Source of the DNA: PVC group bacterium | Lineage (GTDB): Bacteria; Verrucomicrobiota; Kiritimatiellia; SS1-B-03-39; UBA6053 | Assembly (NCBI GenBank): GCA_003565035.1 | Contig: PXDP01000504.1 | Location: 1-7,474, forward strand | Reading direction: 5' to 3' | DNA length: 7,474 nt | Position numbers and translations under genes: made by a program | Notes under the pieces: generated by a model | The model's database searches: none | What the model saw: the letters and a program-made list of their open reading frames with translations, nothing else | What the model was told of the DNA's origin: nothing | In this document: positions 1 through 5,811 of the stretch, piece after piece | How the letters are laid out: every line of letters begins with the position of its first letter | Numbering within the stretch: position 1 is the first letter of the stretch

Positions 1-120
1 CTCGGAGTCCGTCAGGGGAAAGCACGTGGACACCTCATCCGCGCGGAGCGCAATCCAGCCGGTCCCGTTTTGCCGCAGACCGGAAAACAGCGGCTCCAAA
101 AGCAAAGACTCCGGGTGCAT
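1..120 (-). CDS. unidentified protein, N-terminal 40 codons only (runs off the window)
   Basis: An open frame on the minus strand begins with ATG at 120-118 and stays open to the window edge, giving 40 residues that start MHPESLLLEPLF. The start lies 4 bases after the stop codon of the upstream membrane-protein gene, which fits a translationally coupled operon. No good Shine-Dalgarno sequence precedes it, and the frame is also open further upstream inside the neighbouring gene. The start is therefore chosen on spacing alone. Codon choice is GC-rich at third positions, like its neighbours. I see no signal peptide, membrane segment or recognisable motif in the visible part, and I do not recognise the family. 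The call rests on position and open frame only. Confidence 0.5.
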   Translation of the reverse strand, partial: MHPESLLLEPLFSGLRQNGTGWIALRADEVSTCFPLTDSE

Positions 121-124
121 CGAC

Positions 125-661
125 TCAGCCCAGCAGTCCGCTGAGAATCAGCACCGCACTGACGGTGAGTCCAAAACCGGCCATGATCCGGTGGCGGTTC
201 GGCGTGTCAAACATCCAGCGGACACCCCGCTTCCAGACGTGGGGATAGACGGCGAAAACCATGGCTTTGATCATGACAACATACACCAGAATTCCCACCA
301 CCCAGGAGGGAAGCCCCTGCCAACGCACCGCCACCAGCACCGGGTTGCCCGCCAGCAGCAGCAAACAACACAGCGCACGGACGGCGAGCAGATCGGGAAT
401 GAAGGTGACAATCAGATACCAGCCGACGGGCACCGCCACGAAGAGGAGGTTTTTCAGGACGGAGAAGCCTCCGAAATCCACCATCCACAGGTTGCGGGCA
501 AACCAGACCAGACACACGGCGGTGAGCACCTGCGCGGGTAGCTTCATGCGGGGATAGGCCATCAGCGCCTCCCGGACGAGCGCCGGTTTGGTGAGCAGAA
601 ACAGATTGTCCAGCAGGATCAGCACACCCAGAAGAATGGCAACAGTTGAGGCGTTAAACAT
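125..661 (-). CDS. small multi-pass integral membrane protein of unknown function
   Basis: This 178-residue protein is mostly hydrophobic. Membrane segments are readable at about residues 6-24, 42-58, 70-88, 92-112, 118-138 and 158-176, giving five or six passes. Short charged loops separate them (for example KPALVREAL at 25-33 and VWKRGVRW at 142-149). An Asn-Arg-His-Arg stretch lies just before the last helix. There is no cleavable signal peptide, no catalytic motif and no obvious transporter signature, so I assign no function. The ATG at 661-659 is preceded by AGGAA with a 9-base gap, a good ribosome binding site. It follows metG by 29 bases on the same strand and probably shares its transcript, but nothing in it points to a role linked to translation. 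The overlapping plus-strand open frames look like shadows of this GC-rich gene. Confidence 0.8.
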   Translation of the reverse strand: MFNASTVAILLGVLILLDNLFLLTKPALVREALMAYPRMKLPAQVLTAVCLVWFARNLWMVDFGGFSVLKNLLFVAVPVGWYLIVTFIPDLLAVRALCCLLLLAGNPVLVAVRWQGLPSWVVGILVYVVMIKAMVFAVYPHVWKRGVRWMFDTPNRHRIMAGFGLTVSAVLILSGLLG

Positions 662-690
662 AAGAGCGTGTTCCTGTTCGGGCGGGGAGG

Positions 691-2646
691 TTAACCGACG
701 CGGGCACCGCTGTCGATTTTGGCATCGGTGGTGACCAGCACCAGGTTTTTGCCTTTGGAGGCGGCCAGCAGCATACCGTTGCTCTGCACCCCGCGGATCA
801 CGGCGGGTTTCAGGTTGGCGACAATGACAATGGTTTTGCCCACCACCGTTTCGGGGGCGTAATGCTGGGCAATACCGGCGACGATCTGGCGGGGTTCGCC
901 GCCGACATCCAGCTGAAGTTTGAGCAGCTTGTCCGCGCCCTCCACCTTTTCCGCCGCAACCACGGTGGCCGTGCGCAGCGCAAGTTTGCCAAAATCGTCA
1001 AAAGTGATTTCGGAAATCTCCACCACATTCTCGGCTTTTTCTGCCTTTAGTTTGGCGGCTTCGGGTTTGGCGGCTTTGGGTGGCGGGTCTTCTTTTATCT
1101 TTTCGATCTGCGCCCGGGGAAACAGGCCTTCGCCCTCCAGCAGAGGGGTGCCGGGCTCGAGCACGCCGAATTCACGCAGTTGATTCACCTGCGGATCGCC
1201 CTCCCCGGCACCGATCTGGTGGCGCAGGGCTTTCATTTTCCCGGGCATGACCGGGAACAGCAGCGCCGCACAGACGCGCAGAACTTCCAAGGCCACATAC
1301 AGGGTGTCCTGCAGCGGCTGTTTGTCCTCTTCTTTGGCCTGTTTCCAGGGGGCGCGGGTGCCGATGTATTTGTTGGCCTCGCGCACGGCGGTCATGACCG
1401 CGTGCAGCCCCAAATCCGGGCGCATGGCGGCGATGTGGGTTTCCATACCGTTGACCGCATCGGTGACCACGGACCAGAGCGCGGCGGCGGAGGGCTCGGT
1501 CCGGGCGGCTTCCGAGGGCACGGGCACAGCGGCATCGCAATGAGTGTGGACCATTTTGAGCACCCGGCTGGTGAGATTGCCCAGATCATTGGCCAGATCG
1601 CTGTTGTAGCGCTTCACAAAAACCTCTTCGGTGAAAGAGGCATCCTGTCCCAGGCTCATTTCCGCCATCAGAAAATACCGCAGCGCGTCCACGCCGAAGC
1701 GTTCGGCGTAGTCGAGCGGATTGACCACATTGCCGGTGGATTTGCTCATTTTGTCCCGGCCGCTCAGCCACCATCCGTGCGCGAAAATGCATTGCGGCTG
1801 GTCCACACCCATGGCTTTGAGCATGGTGGGCCAGTATACGGTGTGGGTGGTGAGAATATCTTTGCCGATGAGATGCACCTGACAGGGCCAGCGGCGGGCG
1901 AACTGCTCGTCGTTGTGTCGGTAGCCCACCCCGGAGATGTAGTTGACCAGGGCATCAAACCAGACGTAGGTGACGTAGTCCGGATCAAACGGCAGTTCGA
2001 TCCCCCAGGACAGGCGGGCTTTGGGACGGCTGATGCAGAGATCGGCCAGCGGTTTGCGGAGAAATCCGAGAGTTTCGTTGCGCCGGAAATCGGGCTGAAT
2101 GAACCCGGGATTGTCTTCAATATACTGAATCAGCCAATCCTGATATTTGCTCATCCGGAAAAAATAGTTGGTTTCGCGGATGGGTTTAACCCAGTCCGGC
2201 AGACTATCCAGCGAGCAGCCCTCGGGGAGGTCCTTTTCGGTGATAAAGGTTTCGCTGCGCACATCGTAGAGTCCATCGTATTCAGCCTGATAAATTTCAT
2301 CGCGGTCGAACAGGTCCTGCAGGATTTCCTGCACCCCCCGGGTGTGGCGGGGTTCGGTGGTGCGGATAAAATCATCGTGGGTGATCTCCAGCCGCTCCCA
2401 GAGTTCCTGAAAACGCACCACCACCTCGTCCACATGCTGCTGGGCGGGAATCCCGCGTTTGGTGGCGGCCTCCTGGACTTTCTGACCGTGCTCGTCGGTG
2501 CCGGTCAGAAACCAGGTGTCGTGCCCCAGCAGTCGGTGCGCGCGGGCGAGCATGTCCGCGAGCATGGTGGTGTAGGCGTGACCAATGTGCGGCTTGTCGT
2601 TGACGTAGTAAATGGGTGTGGTGACGTAAAAGGCGTCGTTTTTCAT
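691..2646 (-). CDS. metG: methionyl-tRNA synthetase (MetRS) with C-terminal tRNA-binding domain
   Basis: This cytoplasmic class I aminoacyl-tRNA synthetase joins methionine to tRNA-Met using ATP. The 651-residue length fits bacterial MetRS that carry the extra C-terminal domain. In order: a Rossmann catalytic fold with the HIGH motif at residues 20-23; LTGTDEHGQK at 47-56; the connective insertion at about 115-160; VTYVWFDALVNY at 225-236; and KMSKS at 299-303. An alpha-helical anticodon-binding domain follows at about 340-480, including NKYIGTRAPWK at 425-435. Next come a Lys/Ala/Glu-rich linker (about 511-545) and an EMAP/Trbp111-type OB-fold tRNA-binding domain (about 548-651). The usual zinc-knuckle cysteines of the insertion are replaced: the sequence reads YDVRSETF at 127-134, and only one Cys (144) remains nearby. 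This matches the known zinc-free bacterial type. An AGGAGA site sits just upstream of the ATG, so the start is well supported. Confidence 0.98.
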   Translation of the reverse strand: MKNDAFYVTTPIYYVNDKPHIGHAYTTMLADMLARAHRLLGHDTWFLTGTDEHGQKVQEAATKRGIPAQQHVDEVVVRFQELWERLEITHDDFIRTTEPRHTRGVQEILQDLFDRDEIYQAEYDGLYDVRSETFITEKDLPEGCSLDSLPDWVKPIRETNYFFRMSKYQDWLIQYIEDNPGFIQPDFRRNETLGFLRKPLADLCISRPKARLSWGIELPFDPDYVTYVWFDALVNYISGVGYRHNDEQFARRWPCQVHLIGKDILTTHTVYWPTMLKAMGVDQPQCIFAHGWWLSGRDKMSKSTGNVVNPLDYAERFGVDALRYFLMAEMSLGQDASFTEEVFVKRYNSDLANDLGNLTSRVLKMVHTHCDAAVPVPSEAARTEPSAAALWSVVTDAVNGMETHIAAMRPDLGLHAVMTAVREANKYIGTRAPWKQAKEEDKQPLQDTLYVALEVLRVCAALLFPVMPGKMKALRHQIGAGEGDPQVNQLREFGVLEPGTPLLEGEGLFPRAQIEKIKEDPPPKAAKPEAAKLKAEKAENVVEISEITFDDFGKLALRTATVVAAEKVEGADKLLKLQLDVGGEPRQIVAGIAQHYAPETVVGKTIVIVANLKPAVIRGVQSNGMLLAASKGKNLVLVTTDAKIDSGARVG

Positions 2647-2651
2647 GGTGT

Positions 2652-2657
2652 TCTCCT
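2652..2657 (-). promoter_or_regulatory. ribosome binding site of metG
   Basis: Reading the minus strand, AGGAGA lies 5 bases before the metG ATG at 2646. It is a near-perfect Shine-Dalgarno sequence. It shows that metG has independent translation initiation, unlike the coupled genes upstream of it. Confidence 0.8.
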
Positions 2658-2727
2658 GAAACGTTCGGGGAGTTCCTTTGCCAAAATCCGCGAAAGAAGC
2701 GACAAAAAAGCGGAACTTTGCCGGGGT

Positions 2728-3495
2728 TTATCCAAACATCGCCGCGGCATCATCAACCGCCTCCGGCAGAATTTCCTGCACATCCCCCTCCAGACGCAGG
2801 GACACATGCGGCAAGCCGTCGTGTGCGGTTTCGCCCTGATTGATGATGAGATAAGGCACGCCGGCCCGCGCGGCCATGAGCGGGAAAGAGGCGGCGGGCT
2901 GCACCGCCAGGGTGCTGCCAACGGCGATCACCAGGTCCAAATCCATCATCGCCTGCTGCGCGCGCATCAGGTCATCGGCGCGCAGGGATTCTCCGAACTG
3001 AATGACCCCCGGTTTGAGGACATGTCCGCATTCCGGACAGGTGGGGACGGTGCCCGTTTCCCGGAAATCCGCATACCCTGGCTCCGCGTCCCGGGACCAA
3101 CCGCATTCGATGCAGACGAGCCGGTCATTACAGCCGTGGAGTTCCACCAGACGGTCGGGGTCAATGCCCGCGCGCCGGTGGAGTCCGTCAATGTTCTGGG
3201 TAATGACCGCCCGCAGCTTGCCGAGTGCCTGCAGGCGGGTGATCGCCCTGTGGGCGTGGGTGGGCTCTGCGTCGCGCCACCGCAGAAAATCCTCACTCTT
3301 AAAGGTCAAATACTGCCGCTGCTTTTCGGGATCGGTAAGGTATTCGTTTAAATCGATTTCCGGACGGGTTTTCCAGATGCCGTTCGGTCCGCGATAGTCG
3401 GGAATGCCCGCCGCGGTGCTGATTCCGGCTCCGGTAAAGATCACAATCCGTTCGGCGGCGACCAGATATTCCAGAAGGGTTGTCGGTTCGTTCAT
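2728..3495 (-). CDS. cobB: sirtuin (Sir2 family) NAD-dependent protein deacylase
   Basis: Sir2 enzymes remove acetyl or related groups from protein lysines while consuming NAD, releasing nicotinamide and O-acyl-ADP-ribose. The 255-residue protein has the complete core: GAGIS at 22-26, PDYRGPNGIW at 32-41, TQNID at 99-103, catalytic His120 in LHG, zinc-binding Cys pairs at 128/131 and 153/156, GSTLAVQP at 193-200, and the NAD-contacting INQGET region at 218-223. No signal peptide or membrane segment is present, so it is cytoplasmic. The segment where class III CobB enzymes have Tyr-x-x-Arg for succinyl-lysine reads QYLTFK (61-66), without the Arg. I therefore infer a deacetylase rather than a desuccinylase, but the alignment there is by eye. 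The gene symbol is used in the broad bacterial-sirtuin sense. It starts 3 bases after the pflA stop with no clear ribosome binding site, so translation is probably coupled to pflA. Confidence 0.95.
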   Translation of the reverse strand: MNEPTTLLEYLVAAERIVIFTGAGISTAAGIPDYRGPNGIWKTRPEIDLNEYLTDPEKQRQYLTFKSEDFLRWRDAEPTHAHRAITRLQALGKLRAVITQNIDGLHRRAGIDPDRLVELHGCNDRLVCIECGWSRDAEPGYADFRETGTVPTCPECGHVLKPGVIQFGESLRADDLMRAQQAMMDLDLVIAVGSTLAVQPAASFPLMAARAGVPYLIINQGETAHDGLPHVSLRLEGDVQEILPEAVDDAAAMFG

Positions 3496-3498
3496 GCT

Positions 3499-4278
3499 TT
3501 ACGTCCGGACGCTGTGGACCCCTTCCTCGCTGAAAATCCGCCAGGCCATCACCACATCCCGCGGGGTGGCCTGTGGGGTGTCTTTGAGGTCATATTTGAG
3601 CCCGAGGTTTTCGTATTTGTAGGCTGCCAACTGGTGGAAAGGCAAAATCTCCACCCGGGCCAGCGGTTCGATGCCGTTGATGATTTTCGCGACATCCCGG
3701 ATATTGTCCTCGTCATCGGTGAGTCCGGGCACGAGCACAAAACGAACCCACATGGGAATCTGCATAGCCTGCATGCGTTTGGCAAAGTCCAGGGTGGGCT
3801 GGAGCGGCTTTTGGGTCACCCGCCGGAAGGTTCTGTCGTTGCCGGACTTAATATCCAGCAGCACCAGGTCCACGGATTCGAAGAGGGAATCCGGCGATAA
3901 ATGGTGCAAATGACCGGAGGTGTCCAGGGCGGTATGAAGCCCCATCTCTTTGCAGCCTTTGAAAATTGTTTCCAGAAATGCCGGCTGCATGAGAGGTTCT
4001 CCGCCGCTGATGGTGACGCCCCCTTTGGCGCGGATCAGAAAATCGCGGTAGGTGCTGATTTCTTCGAGGATCTCCCCCGCGTGGCGCAGGGTGCCGCGTT
4101 TCATCTGCCAGGTGTCCGGATTGTGGCAGTATTTGCAGCGAAGCGGGCAACCGTTGAGGAACAGCACAAAGCGGATGCCCGGACCGTCCACGGTCCCGGC
4201 GGTCTCGATGGAGTGGACATACCCCTGTTTGGAGGAACAGACCTCATGAAGGCCGTTTCCGGGATTTTCGCCGCTCAT
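3499..4278 (-). CDS. pflA: pyruvate formate-lyase activating enzyme (radical SAM)
   Basis: PFL-activating enzyme uses S-adenosylmethionine and a [4Fe-4S] cluster to place the catalytic glycyl radical on pyruvate formate-lyase, which then cleaves pyruvate to acetyl-CoA and formate under anaerobic conditions. The 259-residue protein has the family N-terminal signature (SIETAGTVDGPGIRF at 23-37). It also has the cluster-binding CxxxCxxC at Cys44, Cys48 and Cys51 followed by HNPDTW, the SAM-contacting GGEP at 92-95, and DTSG at 119-122. There is no inserted ferredoxin-like domain, so it matches true PflA rather than the longer activases of other glycyl radical enzymes. It is slightly extended at the N-terminus (about 18 residues before the conserved GYVHS). 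The ATG overlaps the upstream stop codon (ATGA), with AAGGGA just before it. No pflB is visible in this window, so its partner must lie elsewhere. Confidence 0.96.
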   Translation of the reverse strand: MSGENPGNGLHEVCSSKQGYVHSIETAGTVDGPGIRFVLFLNGCPLRCKYCHNPDTWQMKRGTLRHAGEILEEISTYRDFLIRAKGGVTISGGEPLMQPAFLETIFKGCKEMGLHTALDTSGHLHHLSPDSLFESVDLVLLDIKSGNDRTFRRVTQKPLQPTLDFAKRMQAMQIPMWVRFVLVPGLTDDEDNIRDVAKIINGIEPLARVEILPFHQLAAYKYENLGLKYDLKDTPQATPRDVVMAWRIFSEEGVHSVRT

Positions 4279-4745
4279 TTCCCTTTTTGCGCATCGCGCA
4301 GGCGGACCATCATTTGACTGCGCACGGTATGCAGCCGGTCCAGCATGAGCGAGCAGATCTGCTTCATGGTTCCGTATCCAAAGGCCGGATCGCGGTCGCA
4401 GAGGCTCCGCACCGCCTCGGCATCGAAGCGCATCATCATGGCCCCCTCGCGGGTGCGGGCGCTGAACGCCCAGCGGTAGGGCGGCACCAGCCAGGACCAG
4501 CCGATCACCTCACCGACATCAATCATTTGAATCCATTGCTCTTCGTCATCCTCCAGACGGGCGTAGAGATCCACCGTCCCCTCCATGACGATAAAAAAGT
4601 GATTGGCTCCGTCGCCTTCGTGAAACAGGGTTTCGCCGCTGTTGAGGCTGATGACATCCATATGCTCCGCAAGCTGTTCCAGATAGAGGTCGCTCAGACG
4701 GGCAAAAACAGGGTGTTCGCGTAAAAATTGGACGTTTTCGTTCAT
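4275..4745 (-). CDS. stand-alone cyclic-nucleotide-binding-fold protein (Crp-like sensor domain, no DNA-binding domain)
   Basis: The 156-residue protein is a single CNB beta-roll with a C-terminal helix. Helical N-terminus HPVFARLSDLYLEQL (11-25) is followed by the conserved SGETLFHEGD turn (36-45), FFIVMEGTVDLY (50-61), and a phosphate-binding-cassette region at about 78-97 reading GEVIGWSWLVPPYRW then AFSART. No helix-turn-helix follows, because the protein ends about 55 residues after the cassette. It therefore cannot act as a classical Crp/Fnr transcription factor alone. The cassette departs from the cAMP-binding GEhALh...PRxA pattern, so ligand binding is uncertain. A longer open frame begins at 4817, but the strong AGGAG 8 bases before the ATG at 4745 and the normal domain start there favour the shorter form. 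Its stop overlaps the pflA start. A role in redox or energy sensing with PflA is inference from context only. Confidence 0.88.
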   Translation of the reverse strand: MNENVQFLREHPVFARLSDLYLEQLAEHMDVISLNSGETLFHEGDGANHFFIVMEGTVDLYARLEDDEEQWIQMIDVGEVIGWSWLVPPYRWAFSARTREGAMMMRFDAEAVRSLCDRDPAFGYGTMKQICSLMLDRLHTVRSQMMVRLRDAQKGK

Positions 4746-4753
4746 GATGATAG

Positions 4754-4758
4754 CTCCT
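4754..4758 (-). promoter_or_regulatory. ribosome binding site deciding the start of the CNBD gene
   Basis: On the minus strand AGGAG lies 8 bases before the ATG at 4745. No comparable site precedes the alternative upstream ATG at 4817, so this site sets the protein at 156 rather than 180 residues. Confidence 0.7.
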
Positions 4759-4831
4759 GATTCTGTTTTACGCCGACCGCGTCCATTTGTGAAGCGCGAA
4801 AACGTGTTGAACCGCAATAAATATCCGGGGC

Positions 4832-5677
4832 TTACTCCACCGGAGCCCAGAACACCTCATTCGCGGTGGCCTCCACCAGCCGCCAGGCCCGCGGGGGCTG
4901 CGTGGGGGAATTGATTTGACCGTCCATCCGGATCATCTGATTGTCCACGATCACGTAGGTGCCCAGCCGCCCGCTGCCCACACCGGAAATATTGAAACGG
5001 GGCGGCGGATAGCGTAAATCGGTGGAAATATTCCGGAAGCCGGCCATTTCCGCAAGCTGTGCGGCATCCACGGACACATGATCCTCCACGCGGATGGGAT
5101 TGGCGCCCTCCCGGGAACGGACCCAAATCCCTTCGGTGGAGGCGGGATCAGGCTCCGGTTCGGGTTGCGGTTCGGGTTGCGGTTCGGAATGCGGTTCGGA
5201 ATGCGGTTCGACTGAGTCCCCGGGATCAGCCACCGTCTCCCGGTCCCCGGCACCATCAACCGGCGGCTCAACGTTCGGCTCAACGGGCGAGACCATCGGA
5301 TCCGCGGGTTCCGGCCGGGGTTCGTCGTTCACCAGCGGTTCGGGCGTGTCCGCCCCCGGATCTTTTGGCGGCGGAACCGAACCGGTTTTCGGTTCACGTC
5401 CGGGAACCAGCCCCATCAGTTCGAGATCGCTGAGCTGATCGTTCCGGGCGGAAACCGTTTCCGTGAGCCGGTCGTGATTGGCATCGCCCATCACCGAACG
5501 CCCCGGAATGCGGGTGGCCTGTGGATCGAGGCCCATGAGAAGCAGATCGTCTTCGGTCCGTCGGTCGCTATCGTCACGCGAAAACCGGGAGACAAGTTGA
5601 AAGGCAACCACGCCCACCAGCACCAGCAGGATGAGGAGGTCGAGCTTTTTCTTTTTTGCGGGGGAGGAATGTGACAT
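4832..5677 (-). CDS. single-pass membrane protein with duplicated motif, Pro/Glu-rich linker and small C-terminal domain
   Basis: Numbered from the ATG at 5677 (281 residues), the protein has a short Lys-rich cytoplasmic end (KKKK at 8-11) and one membrane helix at 12-30 (LDLLILLVLVGVVAF). Two copies of D-L-x-L-M-G-L-x-P follow, at 44-52 and 84-92, exactly 40 residues apart. Next is a disordered Pro/Glu/Asp-rich linker at about 93-180 ending in HSEP/QPEP tetrads. A compact C-terminal region at about 181-281 contains the pattern FNISGVGSG...GTYVIVDNQMIR...WRLVEATANEVFW. Positive charge before the helix predicts that the C-terminal part lies outside the cytoplasmic membrane. The topology and the C-terminal pattern resemble GspB- or PilP-like subunits of type II secretion and type IV pilus machines, but no signature confirms this and no such genes are nearby. 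An upstream ATG at 5719 would add 14 residues. Neither start has a strong ribosome binding site. Confidence 0.75.
   Translation of the reverse strand: MSHSSPAKKKKLDLLILLVLVGVVAFQLVSRFSRDDSDRRTEDDLLLMGLDPQATRIPGRSVMGDANHDRLTETVSARNDQLSDLELMGLVPGREPKTGSVPPPKDPGADTPEPLVNDEPRPEPADPMVSPVEPNVEPPVDGAGDRETVADPGDSVEPHSEPHSEPQPEPQPEPEPDPASTEGIWVRSREGANPIRVEDHVSVDAAQLAEMAGFRNISTDLRYPPPRFNISGVGSGRLGTYVIVDNQMIRMDGQINSPTQPPRAWRLVEATANEVFWAPVE
5157..5210. repeat. 12-base tandem repeat inside the EP-rich linker
   Basis: On the plus strand GGTTCGGGTTGC occurs twice in a row (5157-5180), then the variant GGTTCGGAATGC twice (5181-5204), followed by a partial copy GGTTCG. The unit is a multiple of three and encodes the tetrads QPEP and HSEP in the minus-strand gene, so changes in copy number would keep the frame. 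It looks like recent slippage-type expansion of the linker. Confidence 0.85.
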
Positions 5678-5728
5678 CTTGGTATTACTATGGAGGTCAA
5701 AACGACGGGATGCAATCATTTATTCCGC

Positions 5729-5756
5729 TTGCATGAATCAATCCATCGATTATGAA
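5729..5756 (+). promoter_or_regulatory. possible sigma-70-type promoter for ilvE-mcsA-mcsB
   Basis: TTGCAT (5729-5734) and TATGAA (5751-5756) are separated by 16 bases in the divergent intergenic region and would start transcription near 5763, leaving a leader of about 50 bases. Matches to consensus are only 3 of 6 and 4 of 6, so this is a candidate by position more than by sequence. No CIRCE-like or CtsR-like direct heptad repeat is evident beside it. Confidence 0.25.
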
Positions 5757-5795
5757 CGGGAAACAGAACGGGAACCCTCCCCTAACAACCCTTTC

Positions 5796-5800
5796 AGGAA
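5796..5800 (+). promoter_or_regulatory. ribosome binding site deciding the start of ilvE
   Basis: AGGAA ends 11 bases before the ATG at 5812 but only 2 bases before the ATG at 5803, which is too close for initiation. Together with the family's usual MKIYL-type beginning, this selects 5812 over the in-frame ATGs at 5752 and 5803. Confidence 0.55.
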
Positions 5801-5811
5801 CAATGGAATCA

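Noticed and set aside
2671..2717. Inverted repeat AGTTCC / GGAACT between the sirtuin and metG genes, with a CCGC / GCGG pair nested inside.
   Set aside because: The stems are only 6 and 4 bases and the loops are long. There is no T-tract in the right place for a terminator and no T-box or SAM-riboswitch features, so chance is a sufficient explanation.
1180..3351. A 723-codon plus-strand open frame opposite metG and the sirtuin gene.
   Set aside because: It lies antisense to two genes with complete, unmistakable motifs. Its sequence is His/Gly/Val-rich with no domain pattern, as expected for the complement of a GC-rich coding strand.
4769..4781. Short hairpin ACGC-CGACC-GCGT before the CNBD gene as a terminator.
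   Set aside because: The stem is 4 bases with no following T-run on the minus strand, so it would not stop transcription.
4746..4817. N-terminal extension of 24 residues for the CNBD protein.
   Set aside because: The Arg/Thr/Gly-rich extension lies before a strong AGGAG site and the normal domain start, and has no ribosome binding site of its own.
4807..4820. TTGAACCGCAATAA upstream of the CNBD-pflA genes as a possible FNR box.
   Set aside because: Only the left half resembles TTGAT-N4-ATCAA. The right half misses two of five bases, too weak to call.
5059..5438. Plus-strand open frames encoding Gly/Ser/Cys or Arg/Val repeats.
   Set aside because: They are the complement of the 12-base repeats in the Pro/Glu-rich linker. 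The repetitive peptide is a by-product, and no ribosome binding site or conserved domain supports it.
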